This document shows positions 36,712 through 49,165 of a stretch of DNA of 64,000 bases, piece by piece. Both the position numbers and the translations under genes were made by a program. Origin of the DNA: Ulota crispa (lineage: Eukaryota > Streptophyta > Bryopsida > Orthotrichales > Orthotrichaceae); assembly GCA_963920765.1 (NCBI GenBank), contig OY987246.1:21702167-21766166 (forward strand). The letters run 5' to 3'. The stretch's first letter is position 1; every line of letters begins with the position of its first letter. Below the pieces are notes generated by a model. That model saw nothing but the letters and a program-made list of their open reading frames with translations, ran no database searches and had not been told where the DNA came from.

Positions 36712-37543
36712 CCCATTAAGGTTTGGTCGACCAGTTTCTAGTTGATTTTGATTTGTTTTAGGGTGTAAGGAGAGTTGATGTTAAGGAATTTGGGGATGTG
36801 GCAGAGGGGAGGGGTGTGGGCAATTAGGAGCCCCATAGCTTGGAACAAAAATCAAGTTTAGTTGAGCTGCCACGTAGTGAAGGCATTGGAAAATTTCTAG
36901 AAGTACTAGTTGCCAAAATACATGAATGAATGTAGAAAGATGGTCATAATTGGTAAAGATTGAGTACTTGTATGCATTCCCAAGAATCCAAGCTTTCCCT
37001 AAACCCATCATCACCCTAAAGAATTGCCACGTGGTCCATTAAGCAACAAGAAGGAACAAATGAACAATCCATAAAGGAATACAATCCACCACCAAAGAGA
37101 CTGTCATATCTGTACAAAAATGGATACAAGCCCATCTAAACCTACCTACAAACAAAATCAAACACAAAAAACTGATGCATACCCATAAACCTTGTATGAC
37201 ATTGCCATCCCTATAGTTGGATCTTCTATAGGCATTTGTATAATTGGTAGTATGAGTTTTTCCTAATCACCAAAAAGGCCTTGTCCACCCTAGAATCGAC
37301 CACCGACCCAACCCCTGAACGACACAAAAGCCTTTTGTGGCCGTATGTACGGCCATATATACAAACATATTTGAGTTGTTTTGAGGGCTTTCCAAAAAAA
37401 ATTATGCACCCCCCATCATACAACCCTTCAATATGTATGGTTGTAACACTTAATTTCTAGCTGATTCAAACTTCTAAATACTGGTTATGACTGTATTTGG
37501 TATTGTATCTCTAGAGCCCATGTGACGTTTAGGGGTTAATGGG
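36712..37543. mobile_element. TTAA-flanked element with CCCATTAA ends
   Basis: TTAA/CCCATTAA at the left (TTAA 36708-36711) and TTAATGGG/TTAA at the right (37544-37547), with an inner TTTAGGGGTTAA at 37529-37539. It is about 830 bp and not coding. It shares the TTAA plus CCC end rule, but the interior differs from the ~0.94-kb subfamily. Confidence 0.45.
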
Positions 37544-37799
37544 TTAAAGTTGTCACTTGTCACAAAGTTATCTACACCAAATATTGTGTTTAAATTGCTC
37601 CACACTAATTTCTTGATATTTGGACTATAAACACTTATTGAATACTAATTCTACAAAGATTTTCATTAATAATTACAAACTATAGTAAACAATCTTTAAA
37701 GGGCTTGGCAACAACAACAAAGTTGTGGAAAAAAATAAACTAGCGGCATTCATTAGGTCATAAACATTTTGAAATTGTAAAATCTAAAAAATTGCATGA

Positions 37800-38293
37800 A
37801 CACCATATTCATTAAATTGAGAAAAACGGAGGTTCCATTTTGTACTCCACCTTAAACGGTTAAACCCAAAAAGTTACTTTAAACCAAATTTGAAGGTATC
37901 AGATTCAATCTAAGCCACTAAGAATTTTTCCCTTACAAATTCCTCCTACACGTGTACCAAAAATAAACTACAAGCTTGGTTTGAGGCATGGTTGTTACAT
38001 TGGACCAATTCTAACCCGCCTATCTGTCTGACACAAATATAAATGGTCAAGGCACAGACACATATACCTTTTTTTCTTGTATTTTATTTCAATATGGGTT
38101 TAGACACAACCTTGCACTTACACTAGAACATCTACTTTTTGTTTTTAGAGTGGACAACCACCCCATTTGGACGCGTCCGTCTATCCGCTTGTCCCGTCTG
38201 ACAACATCTCACCTGATGTAACAACCTTGGTTTGAGGTGATCACCTCAAAATCCAAAAATGTACTCTATTTCTCAATTTAACAAATATGGTGT
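37800..38293. mobile_element. MITE, CACCATATTCATTAAATTGGG family, itself interrupted
   Basis: Ends ACACCATATTCATTAAATTG and CAATTTAACAAATATGGTGT. The interior matches 26712-26939 and 52491-52746 except for the 37987-38225 insertion. Confidence 0.75.
37987..38225. mobile_element. GTTGTTACATTGGAC-family insertion with ~12-bp duplication
   Basis: CTTGGTTTGAGG flanks it at 37975-37986 and 38226-38237. The ends GGTTGTTACAT and ATGTAACAAC are inverted. It is 239 bp and is the innermost of three nested insertions. Confidence 0.7.
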
Positions 38294-38439
38294 TATGTGT
38301 GTCCAATCAAATGGCCAAGTTATGAGTCATGAGGTAACTTTCCAAGGCAAGACAACCTAATTGTTAAGGCAACCTAAATGCAATATTTAGTGTACATATC
38401 TCATAAAGAATTTAATAACATTAACTCAATTCCAAGTGG

Positions 38440-38720
38440 AGAATGCTATACCAGAATACGGTATATTTTGAGTGGAAATCCATGAGTTGTGAGCAATGAG
38501 CTTGGATATTTTCTCAAAATACTAAATTTCACATATAACCATGTACATAAGGGCAAAAGACATTAAGATTTGGGATCCTATAATTGTGTGTTTTAAATTG
38601 TCATATTTTGAAAAACTTGTTTTTTTGTAGTTTTTCCATTAACTTGGAGTTCAAAATTGATTCCAACTCACACAATCTTGACAAAGCTCATAGCTCATTG
38701 TTTTACGCCCACAAAATAGC
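38440..38720. mobile_element. MITE, CTATTT-TGAGC family (diverged copy)
   Basis: The right part, AAAGCTCATAGCTCATTGTTTTACG followed by CACAAAATAGC, is the reversed form of the left end at 57950. GGATCCTATAATTGTG corresponds to the reversed inner block of that copy. It is moderately diverged. Confidence 0.55.
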
Positions 38721-38818
38721 TTTGTTCAGTTCCAAGTCAAGGAACCAAATTTCAATGGTAACATTGTAACAGTTCTAACAATCCGAAATTTCATCCTTAG
38801 CTTTGAGCAATGACTGTA

Positions 38819-38936
38819 ATGCCATATTCATTAAACTGGGACTTTTTGAACATTTTGGGATTAAGGTGACCAACTTAAATTGAGTATTAGGGTACAACTT
38901 GGGAATTTGATTTTCCCAATTTAATGAATATGGCGT
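38819..38936. mobile_element. short MITE, CACCATATTCATTAAATTGGG family
   Basis: TGCCATATTCATTAAACTGG and CCCAATTTAATGAATATGGC form inverted ends of a 118-bp internally deleted copy. Confidence 0.7.
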
Positions 38937-39339
38937 TCTGTAAATTATGAAACTCCTGCACATCATCTGAACATCCGGTATAAAAGCCAGATGTTGTAAG
39001 ATCTGAGATCCAATGCTGCTTTTTCAGGTCACATACAAAAAGACCTTAATTTCCTCTCACTGACCACAACTTTTGCGTCTAAAATCCTGACACGATATCC
39101 ACAGCAAACTTTTGTGAATTTCCTTATGTCAGTTTCTATAAATCGTCACACCTTTCCTATGAGTTGTTAAACATTTCTGCCATTTCTTCTATGACTTTTC
39201 CCTCTGTCACATTTTCCTGTTATAACACAGGGAATTCATATGCTAATCCCTAATGGAAAATCGAATAGAGTTAACTTTGCTGTGATTCTTTGGTGCGATT
39301 CATGAAACGCCCTTTCAAATTTTACCAAGCCCCACAAAC

Positions 39340-42300
39340 TATGTAATAAACTCAGTCATGTCACGTGTCGGAGAACGTCACAAGCAACAATCTCCATAAC
39401 AGGCTCCTTTGCCAAGTGTGCTCCAGTACTTCAACTCCCTCAACTTGAGCACCTCCATCATCAAAACACAGCTTCTCCACAGAACAGCACAAACTGTAAA
39501 TAAATACTTATGCACAACACAAGTCAGAGCTCAAATATCCCAGTAAGTAAATAAAAATGCATAAAACGAATACAAACTCGCAACTAAACAAGAATACATG
39601 GAACAGTACAGTATAGTGGAATGCTCTTCAACTAATTAAGACCTGACTGACTCAAATTCGAAAAAACATGGTTAATTGCAAGACATGAATAGTATGCACG
39701 TGGAACAGAATGATACTCAACCTGCTACGCCGGTGTAGTAGTAGTAGACCAGTAGTATTGTCATGAAATCTTCTAGTAATGAGCTTGCAGATCATTATGC
39801 ACTCTTTCCGCTTCCCTCCCCGCATGTATGTGAGCACACTAGTGCGTTACCCAAGTGTCGGTACAAGCTGTAAGGGAAACGGAGAGAGTGTACGATGATC
39901 TTGAAAACTGAACATATTTCACCAACGCTGTCGTATCCAACGAACTCATACTAGGGAGGAGTCTAATTATTTTCTAGCATAGCAGGAAAAACTGCATTTT
40001 TAGCTACAATGACGAAGCTTTTAAGCTGAGACAGGAAAAACTTGAGTGTTCGCGGACAGGCTAACAGAGTGCTGTTGCAGGAAGTAACTCCCTCGGTTAC
40101 AAACCCTGGACTATTGAGTCCTAAGACACGGTGGGAGACTGGGAGCATGAAATTGCAGTAAGTTGAAGGTGGGTTGTCTAGGACCGTGGGAATCTAGACA
40201 GTCTAATCCAAAACCTAATTGTGAAAAACTCAAACGAAGTGTTCTATAAGCTCGGTCGGAGTAGTTCGATCTGTCTAGCATTTCTAGGGTCGGTGTTGCA
40301 GCTACCCTGGCTAATCAAAGCAACCAATATATACCAACTAACTAGCATTTCAGATGGCATCTTCACCTACTCTGTAACTTCAAAAACGCCCCTATCTACT
40401 ACTGGAGGTTGGCTAACTTGGCTCACGACAGTAATTCACGGGCACTACAAACCGGCTTCAAGACATCAGTGACTGAAAGAAGCTTAGGTTCATCAAACAC
40501 AAGAAGGGTGTGCAGAATACTAGAAGACGAGGGTGCTGATGAGCGTTGCTAATAAGTAGGCCACTGGAGGTCAGCTCCGGTGATTGTGAAGAGTTTTTTC
40601 TAAACATATACCTCGGGACAAAGTTAGACGGGCGAAATTTGCAAGGGACTCGGAGTCAGTACGATCAGGACGGAAAAGGAAATACAAATAGTACTACACA
40701 AGTACGGCTTGCAAGTTCCAGAACGAGCTTAGCTACTCTACACTGGCTTCACCTTCCAACAGGCGGTTCAGAATCACAAATTTCCACACAGCGGAGATTG
40801 CAAGGCTCTGTGGTTCTAGTACTACGCAACACTAGGTTCACTTGTCGTGGTAAGCTTTAAAAGACTGGAGAAATTAAGAAAACATGTGTGAACGGCATTC
40901 ACTTCTAAAGCTTGATACTTTGTTCCAACGCTTTCCGAGCCGGCGTGCCTCTTGCGCCAGAGATCCTTCGGCTGTCGCATCTAGTTGTCTTTGATTTTGG
41001 ACGCACATCGTCCAAGCACCGCAGCTTTTAAATGTTCCAGCCCAGGCGACCATACCTGACCGGCTGCCTGCTTTGAGTTTGAAGCATCTTTTGCACTGAC
41101 TGCTCTTTTGTCATGAGATGCACAATTTCATATGTATTCTCTTACTCTCTAGCAACAAGCCCATTCATACTCCGAAGGCAAAAGTTTGTAGTGTAACTCA
41201 CCTCAAAGTTGCAGTTGATGTAGAACTGATATCACGATTAGTAGAGAGCATTGAGAGATGGTCTAGTTTTCAATGAACAAAACTTGTGCAATGCAGGAAC
41301 TCACTTAACTTTTTTGATAGCTCTACAAAGAATTGAAAGTTTGCATGTATGCATTTTCAATATGAACATCTAAAATTCACAAGAAAATACATTCATGACT
41401 TTCATTTACATTTATTTGTAACATTTTCAAAATCTATAAATACTCTCCTTTCTTGTGTGTAAATCTACTCATTGATTCTAAACACATGAACAAAAATAAT
41501 TACAACACACTTGTAATGACTCTTTATCAAAACAAACTATGTAACAATTTGAAAATTAGTTCAATCAAATTGTATTATGATTGTCATGAATGAGTTTCTT
41601 GTGACTCTTCTATGTCAACATTGCAAATGCTTTCAAGTACAAACATTCAATTCTCAGTAGAGATCTCAAACTAGTCAAAGTACTTCCTGCAAGAAGTAAA
41701 AGAGATCATTTCGTTCTCACTAACTATTAAAGTAATAATAGTTCAAACTTCCTCATGCAAGAAATCTTAGGTGTCTGAAGAACTGGGATCTAAACCTTCA
41801 AACCTGATAGTTTCAATCTAAACTGCCTCTGATATCAGTAAAGTGCTCTCTTCGATCTCACTCTCCCTCGTACTTGAATTGTATTACGTCGTAAGGACTG
41901 ATGTTTCAGCTCCCGTTATAAACAGTTCTCACTTCCTCATGTGGACAAGAGTCCACAAGAGTCAAGTTGAGGAGAGTCTAGATAGAATTTGGGTGTCTGG
42001 GCTTGAGAGAATCTACACCAAGGCAGGGAATCCACATCAGTATATGTTTTGTACGTTCCGGACGACAGTTTCGTTGTACGGGTGTTCCATGCCAGAATCG
42101 GACCACGATATCGATGGTACTGGTACTTCGCAGGTAACGCTCCGTCCGTCGATTCGATGGTCGATCGACGATCCGACGGACGTGAGTGGTCAGCAACTGT
42201 TTGAGGAGGAATCTGTACAGACAAAGTACTCTAGGAAACGTAGGTACATCTAAAGTGCACATACACATCTAGAACAGTACATGTACTGAGAGATCGAATA

Positions 42301-42660
42301 TTGGGTGGGATCACCGATGGAAAAATCAAGGGGTGGATGAGTGGATCACCGCTTGAACTTTGCGAGGAGTGCTGAAAGTGAAGGAATCTTTTTTTGATCC
42401 TAGCGAGGATATTCAGGGAATGCTGCCGGGTGTGAAGCGTTGGTGAGGAGGAGCATGCAGCCGTTAGATCTGACGAATGATTCTGCTGGTTCGAAGGATT
42501 TAATGATTCCCTCTTGTTTTTTATTGAGAAAGTTTGTTTGGCTTTGGACGGCAGGCCGGCAGGGGTGGCTTTGTATTTTAGAGAAGAGAGGTTGAGAAGG
42601 TACCTAACTCGAAAGTCGAGCCAATATTGCAGGGACGGAGACAGAGCACTGAGAGCAGCC
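39340..42660. other. GC-richer low-copy region with exon-like fragments, unresolved
   Basis: This ~3.3-kb stretch differs from its AT-rich neighbours and is free of the MITE families seen elsewhere. Minus-strand DNA at about 39640-39890 is related to the unidentified gene at 25953-26160: both contain the 18-base plus-strand block AGGGAAACGGAGAGAGTG and, 5' of it on the plus strand, a GCTTGCAGTTCACGATGCAC / GCTTGCAGATCATTATGCAC pair. The 39.7-kb copy has lost the frame. Other open stretches include minus-strand IVHLMTKEQSVQKMLQTQSR near 41.06-41.15 kb, followed by a GTATGG donor-like site. I could not assemble a gene. It is probably one or more decayed or fragmentary genes. Confidence 0.35.
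42143..42182. repeat. CpG-rich hairpin-forming inverted repeat
   Basis: CGTCCGTCGATTCG and CGATCCGACGGACG are near-perfect inverted copies around a short loop, in an unusually CpG-rich patch. Confidence 0.6.
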
Positions 42661-42665
42661 TTTAA

Positions 42666-43027
42666 CCCTTAAAGGACGGATGGATCAGCCTAGCTTGCCC
42701 TTCCATAGCATTCTACAGTGTTTTGCATATGGGCACCAGTAATATTGTTGTAAAAAGTTGGAAAAGTCAATAGTGCATGGTGTTCTCATGAAAATTGCAA
42801 GAAGGGCAGCTTGGGAGCTAGCACCATATTTCTGAATCTTATCACAATTTGGGTTATAAAGAAAAATGAATGCATCTCAAGAGGTAATTTTTTGTCTTCC
42901 ATGATGGGCCATGTGTTTATGGTCATTTTTGAAAAAAAATTAGATGAAAAAAGACTTTTTTCTGAATCACAAAATATTTTTTCAAAGCTAGAGGATGTTT
43001 TTTGTCCTCCTCGACGCTTACTATGGG
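42666..43027. mobile_element. short TTAA-flanked element with CCCTTAAAGGACGG end
   Basis: TTAA/CCCTTAAAGGACGG at the left (TTAA 42662-42665) and CTATGGG/TTAA at the right (TTAA 43028-43031). It is 362 bp. The outer bases fit the TTAA/CCC rule; inner end similarity is weak. Confidence 0.4.
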
Positions 43028-43031
43028 TTAA

Positions 43032-43592
43032 AATTGTAGTTTTTTAGTTGGTTGCACGATAGACACCCATCGATGCAAGCAGGTAAGGAAAATTTGGATT
43101 GAATAGACAAAATCAACAAAATCTGCATGTTCATCCACAAAATCTACTAATTCTAATATATTTCATCCAACTTTTGGCAAACCTGGTGTTAGAGCATCTC
43201 CTCCAATGGCTTTCATTAGAGGAAAAATGAACTCAAGAGAAGGCCTCCCAACCTTGGCAAACCACTTTATTTATCTAGGTAGGAGAAGCATAGGCAAGGT
43301 ACCTACACAAGTGTCTATACCTTGTGTGAACTACTCAAGTCAGTCAAGTGTACCATGGTACATAACAAAAGGATTGATGATGGAAAACAATATTATAACA
43401 TGACAATGAAATTGCAAGGACCTTTAGTGGGACACAAGAATAAACCGCTAGGACTAGAATTCCCAATCAATCAAGGACACTCAATCACTTATCAAACAAA
43501 AAGCACATGATATTGTAAAAAGAAATTATTCTCATGGAGTACTTGTAAGCGGGTATAGGGGATTAGTCTCTTTTTATTTGAAAAAGGACATA
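43032..43592. other. intergenic DNA, nothing recognised
   Basis: Short open frames only, with no domain or structure. Confidence 0.4.
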
Positions 43593-43817
43593 ACACCATA
43601 TTCATTAAAATGAGAGATTTCCACTAAATTGAGAGGTATTTGAAAAGAAATTTGACAAAAGGTTTTATTGCAATTTAGCTTGATTTGAACTAAATTGCAA
43701 TAAAACCTTTCAAAATTGACCTAAAATTAGAAGGTTTTTGGAAATTGCTGATTCAGATCAAGATCAACATGGTTATTTTGAGAGGTGCCCAATCTCCCAT
43801 TATAATGAATATGGTAT
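43593..43817. mobile_element. MITE, CACCATATTCATTAAATTGGG family (diverged)
   Basis: Inverted ends ACACCATATTCATTAAAATG and ATAATGAATATGGTATT. Inside, ATTTGACAAAAGGTTTTATT and its near inverted copy AATAAAACCTTTCAAAATT form a second hairpin. Confidence 0.65.
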
Positions 43818-44095
43818 TACATTACATTTAAATGCTTTGGACCCCTCCAACCACTTCCCATAGGGGCCTTCTCTTGAGCTCATTTTTCCTCTAATGCCCA
43901 TTTATATTTGGCTAACACCATATTAGGTCATTTGGGAAAAACAATACATTTTGAGACTTTCACTATTCTTGCCATTTTGGGTATATTAGCATATCACAAA
44001 AAACAAGAGTGCATTTTCTTGTACAACAGAGAGGTCTTAGTGATTGCCTCCAAGAACTTTAATAATTACAACTTCTAGCTAGGAAAGGTAGGAGC

Positions 44096-44398
44096 ACCCA
44101 TAAGCGTCAATCTAAGGGTTTTGAAAATAATGAGCATTAATAAACAGCTAGCAAATTAGAGGATCTTGTTAGGAGCAAAAAAAAAATAAGTTTGCACTTT
44201 TGAATGTATTATTTGGATGCTGTGAGAATAATTTGTGAATTTTAAAGAGCAAACTGCCGTTGCGCACATAACCAACACTAAGGTTTCATGTTCACATGTT
44301 GTACATCCTTGTAATCACATCTATTCATTTCCACAGATTTTCCAAGATTTCACAGGGGACGGTTATGGGGACACTAACACTTATGGGTGTTCCTACCT
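44096..44398. mobile_element. MITE, AGGTAGG family (copy D, opposite orientation)
   Basis: Ends AGGTAGGAGCACCCATAAGC and GCTTATGGGTG-type CCTACCT, inverted. The interior is the reverse complement of 13034-13333. It is 303 bp. Confidence 0.8.
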
Positions 44399-44439
44399 AA
44401 CCTCTATCTTCAAATATGTAGAGAATCCGGATGAGAGGG

Positions 44440-44572
44440 AATCATAATTCCCCATTACTCCTTAGGCACATCATGTGTAAAAATTTTAAAGAAAAGAAAT
44501 AAAATCTTTATTTGTAGTAAGCTGCCCAAGAATGCTATGTTATAAAAAAAACACAATTTTATCTTTTAGGGG
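44440..44572. mobile_element. fragment of the TTAA/CCCC element (one end)
   Basis: It ends CTTTTAGGGG/TTAA (44569-44576). Its reverse complement aligns with the first ~130 bases of 47432-48386, sharing ACACATGATGTG and the GCAGCT-ACTA block. Confidence 0.6.
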
Positions 44573-45009
44573 TTAAAATAACCTATAACAAATGCACTCC
44601 TTAATGTAATTAAACAATTGAGTGAAACATGTGGTCACATTGTGTTTATCATTGATGAAGCTTCTTAGGACATCCTTCCATGTGAGAAAATGATTGATTA
44701 AAGTATTTTTGACCCACCGATAATTGATTAAATGGGGTTCTAGTTATTCTAAAATCCCATCCAACCAATTATTAATGGGCCAAAATAGTTTGACTGGCCA
44801 CCCTCCTTAGATTGGGTGGAGATGCCCCAACCCTAACCACTGTAGCATAACTGCTATGTTTCGAAGGCGAAGGAAAATTAAAAATAGAGACGAATCCAAT
44901 CGGTGACAAGATGGTTTCGATCTGGCAATGGAAGTCATAGAAACTGGGAGAAGCGACAGGTCTACCAACTCCGGATGGGTTCAGAGCAGGGTATTTTTTT
45001 AGGCTTTAA

Positions 45010-45731
45010 CCCCTAAATGCTCAAGGCCTTTCTGAACTTCTTGGCATTTTCAGGAAAGTGAACAATCAACCAATTTTTTCATAAATTTCATCAAGTTTTT
45101 TCAACCCCTAAATGCACACGACACCAAAATCTGGTATTTTTAACATTGAATTCTAGTACCGTGGGCAGTTAGGGGTTAAACTATAACCGCACAAATTGAA
45201 ACCAAACATATCAGAGATTACATGGAAAAAGAAAACACAGCAATATCATTTATAGTTTGAAAGATTATAACGTTTGAACATGAGGGTGTTAAAATTGCAA
45301 AAGTGACTTCAAGTTTTCTAATTCTCATTTCACATGTCAAATCTAAAAAGTTGGTCATCAAAAAAATATGAGGTTTAAGGTCATTGCATGTTTAACCTAA
45401 ACCAATTTACAGCTTTCAAAATCTACTCTTTTATATTTTTTTTAAATGGATTTCTAATGTAGATTTTTCTCCAAGCTCTAGTGTATTTGAGGCTCATTTT
45501 CAAGATCTTCCAACACTAGAAAACTCAAGATTGCATTGGACACCCTAATACAAAATCTTGAATAGAGAAATCATGAACATTCATTTTCAAAATCAAGTTT
45601 TTGATATTGAAAATAGACTTCAAAACAAACTTGTGTTCAAAAGAAAATACCAAAAACAGTGATTTGATAAGATTTTATTTGTTTTCAAAGTTTTGCAAAC
45701 ACCCAAATTGGGTGCCTTGGGCATTTAGGGG
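45010..45731. mobile_element. TTAA/CCCC element, second subfamily (complete)
   Basis: TTAA/CCCCTAAATGCTCAAGGC at the left (TTAA 45006-45009) and, inverted, CCCCTAAATGCCCAAGGC at the right (TTAA 45732-45735). It is 722 bp including a nested 71-bp copy and does not code. Confidence 0.7.
45105..45175. mobile_element. 71-bp nested TTAA/CCCC mini-element
   Basis: It begins CCCCTAAATGCACACG and ends GGGCAGTTAGGGG, with TCAA to the left (45101-45104) and TTAA to the right (45176-45179). The related copy at 35.5-35.8 kb lacks it at the matching place, which supports insertion. Confidence 0.6.
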
Positions 45732-45735
45732 TTAA

Positions 45736-47290
45736 AAAGCCAGAAAGCTACATTTAAGCTTCAAGTCTATACAAAAAATGAGGAAGAAGTAGTGTCTTGG
45801 TGCCAGATGTCGTTCAACGCTCCAAATCTAGATGCTTGCTATGTAGCCAGTCGATTAGGAGGTAGAAAACTAAGTGATCTTCACACCGTGCGAAGCAATA
45901 TTATTTGAAAATCAAGTCGCCCTTAAATTTCTTTGAGATAATGTATGGTTTGTTATAGATTTTTGGGTTTTGTAACCCATGCTTTCAAAAAATTCACCCT
46001 TGCAACAACAATTTCTGATTTTAGAAAAAATTGGTCACAATCAACAAGCTCAAAGTGTAAACACTTGCAGCTTAATTTTGCACTTTAAAAAAAATCTCGT
46101 GTGGCCATATATGCACCACTAAAATTTGCCATACGGCCTCAGAAGCGTCCAGTCCAAAACAAAAAAAAAAAAAACCCTAGTTCAGAGTTCTTTTTTTCTT
46201 CTCTTATTTTGGGGAGGGAAAAATTGAACAATCGACTGCAAAAACAAGAGTAGGACATTAGCAAAATTATGAACCCCCAACAAGGTCCTTAAGAAATCTC
46301 AAAAAGGATTAAAAAGGATCCCAAGACATGTACTTATTGTATCAAATAAGTCACTAATCTCCTATCTTTGTCCACCCTTTGAGTTCAATGTAATCATGAA
46401 AATTGTATTGATATGCCATCTCAATAGGACAAAGATGTGGGTACAATAGAACCATAAATTCTATTTTACTCTATTTGTATACATAAGTGAAGTACTTGGA
46501 TAGTGACTAGTGAGTGCATCTACATATTTTATCAATGCAATGCCTTTTTGTATTGTTTTAGATTGTGCATGTGGATAAGGTTCTTCATACAAGGACTAGA
46601 TTACCCTTTTATATACATGATTTTTGTGGTGTACAATAGAAAAGTCATACGAGGTAGAGCCACTTCACATACTTTCACCCACTTTCTAATGTACCCGATC
46701 TAAGATCAGTAAAGGTTAAGAGTGTCAAATCTTAAAGACCTTGTGGAAAATTCATAATTTTTCTAAAATTTGTTAATCGACTATGAATGTGACCTTGTGC
46801 AAATGTTGTAATTCTATCACAAAATATAAGATGGATGATAAGGTAAAGGTCCCTCTATGCATGAATGCACACTGTTTAATATTGAAAATGGTATTTCACC
46901 TTAGTTTTGATGCACAGTAACCAAGTGACATTTCTACAACAATAGTTGGTGGCAATTATCTTTTCTCAATTCTTTTTTTAATGTTGTATCCATACAAATT
47001 GGCAATAGTCTGGTATTAGATTGGCAATCCGAACTGTAAATTATTTCATTTAATTATTCATAAATAACCAATTTGGTTAGTTTCCAAATTATATTACAAT
47101 TTGTTTAAGCACATCTAGGGTCTATCTAAAAAGGATTTAAATTATAATTAATCAATAAAACATTCTTCATTTGATCATAGTTATATTCTTTTCTATATTT
47201 CATAAACCAATCAATCACGTTACTTTCCATAAATAGCTCTATTTTTTCATTCTATCAATCAGTCAATATATAGTCCTTTCGATTTGCATC
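45736..47290. other. AT-rich intergenic DNA
   Basis: No gene or clear element was recognised. Confidence 0.4.
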
Positions 47291-47293
47291 ATA

Positions 47294-47431
47294 TTATGGC
47301 AATATTCATTAAATTGGGAAAAGTGACATTCTAGGATTTTTGGATTTCATGTCTTTTAAGATTATTCAATGAATACTCTTTAAAAATCATAAAATCAAAA
47401 AGTCCCAAAATATCATTTTTTCTCAATTTAA
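47294..47431. mobile_element. partial MITE, ATATTCATTAAATTGGGAAA family
   Basis: Left end CAATATTCATTAAATTGGGA. The right side reads TTTTTCTCAATTTAA, where the TTAA/CCCC element begins. The expected ATGAATAT end of the MITE is missing, so it was interrupted or truncated there. Confidence 0.55.
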
Positions 47432-48386
47432 CCCCTAAAGCCTTGAACACCCTTTTCTGGCAACATAGCAATTTTGAGCAGCTCACTATCAACGGGTTTT
47501 TTCATTTTTTTTTCTTTGAAATTTTCACACATGATGTGTACAAGGAGACAAGGAGTAGCTTTAAGGGCCAAGAGTTTTCATAGCTTTTGACTACATGGTT
47601 CAAAAGTTTTTGCATGATATGTAGATTTCTTTGCTCTTTCTTTGCTAGTTGGGCTAACAAAAAAACTTTTTTAAAAATTAAGTTTTAAATTATTATGATT
47701 TTTTGAAACTAGTTCTCTAGGTTTATATATGTAGATGGGGAGTTTTGAATCATTCAATTTTGATCAATGAGATGAAAGTTATGAGGAGATTTTATTTGCA
47801 GGCACTCTATTCTGGATTCTCTACTCTAAAATAAACTTTGAAGTCTTTTACATTACTCAATTTTCAATTTTTGGGGAAAAAAAAACCCTAAAAATATAGA
47901 TTGTTTATTACAACATTACAACCACTAGGATTGGAATTTTTCATTTCCATAAATTAAGATCTTAACAATTTAGTGGTTTGAATCATTCTCTACTACTTTG
48001 TACTTACAATTTTTTTCCCATTTGCTGTATAAGTCCAAATGATTTGAAAATTTTGAAGTGTGCACCCAACTTGCTTTGAAGAACAAATCCAAAGAGTTAC
48101 AACCATATTGGAAAAAAATTCATACATATATGACCTTGTGAAGTGCAGTAGCCAGATTTTTGGAGGGACAAAAAAAAGGCTTTTTGTCAATTCAAACTCA
48201 AATATCTTATAATCTACATGGTGAAAATTTCTGAATTTTCTTTCACATCTTTCAATATTAGTGTAGTACAAGATCTTATAGCTACATGTATCAAAAAATG
48301 TTTTTTTGTCTAAAATTTGGTACTTGTACTAGAAATGGCAATTTTGGAGCTATTTTGGTGAAAAACTTAGCTTAGGACTTTAGGGA
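47432..48386. mobile_element. TTAA/CCCC element (copy 3, complete)
   Basis: TTAA/CCCCTAAAGCC at the left (TTAA 47428-47431) and GACTTTAGGGA/TTAA at the right (TTAA 48387-48390). It is 955 bp and its interior is colinear with 4093-5030. Confidence 0.7.
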
Positions 48387-48529
48387 TTAAAGAGTAACTT
48401 GTTTGAGTATCAATTTCCTTTTGCAATTTTTGTAAAAAATTATTTTGGAATTTACAAAAATGAGATTTTTTTATTTGTGTACTATCTATACTACTAAGTG
48501 GGAGCCTAACCCTTACTGACTCCATGCCC

Positions 48530-48715
48530 TTTTCTAGAACTTTTTTAGTGGAAGTTGAAGTAGTAAAAAATGCCCTATATACAAAACACCAAGCACCCTT
48601 CAACCATGTTCTTTTCCAAAATCTTCTAGAACTTTTTGATGGAAGTTGAAACATAAAGGATGCCTCAAATATGGAACACCAAACACCCTCCAACCATGTG
48701 TTAGAAAAACAACAA
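48530..48715. repeat. two-copy ~92-bp tandem repeat
   Basis: Units begin at the TTCTAGAACTTTTT motifs near 48532 and 48624. They share GGAAGTTGAA, AACACCAA(G/A)CACCC and CAACCATG in order, with moderate divergence. Confidence 0.65.
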
Positions 48716-49165
48716 AACACCAAACGCCCCCTAGCAAAGGAGAAAATAAGAGCATTGTGATGAGGGCAATTACTACTTTTGGTTTCCAAAAAGAACCTAA
48801 ATGATGGTAAGCTTACATCAAGGTTAGATTCTAAACCAATTATGAGATATTGACTTTTTGTAAAATATAGTAGGATTAAACTTTAGACCAATTGATTTGT
48901 GAGATGTTATTTTTTTGTAAAATTGAATGTTGCATTATCCATACATGTCCAATTCATGCAAAGCATGTGCATGTATACTAGTTGCTATCTGTTCATATAA
49001 TAGTACTATCATTTTTCATGAATATTTATTTAGCTATAATCCTTTGCATCAAGCTTCTAGCTATAACATTTATCACTATATTTCCAATCATTAATCATAT
49101 ATATGCTCATGCAAAAATCTCTTTTCAAATCAAAGCCATAATCTTTCTATTATATAATATCATAT

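Larger units (their letters stand above)
37571..38400. mobile_element. MITE, TACACTAAATATTGCATTTAGG family, interrupted by a nested MITE
   Basis: It begins TACACCAAATATTGTGTTTA and ends CTAAATGCAATATTTAGTGT. The two halves (to 37799 and from 38294) align to the complete copies at 36357 and 60334. The 37800-38293 insertion lies between. Confidence 0.75.

Noticed and set aside
41843-42268. Open frames on both strands at 41.8-42.3 kb as genes
   Set aside because: Three frames are open at once across a CpG-rich patch, with no recognisable protein family.
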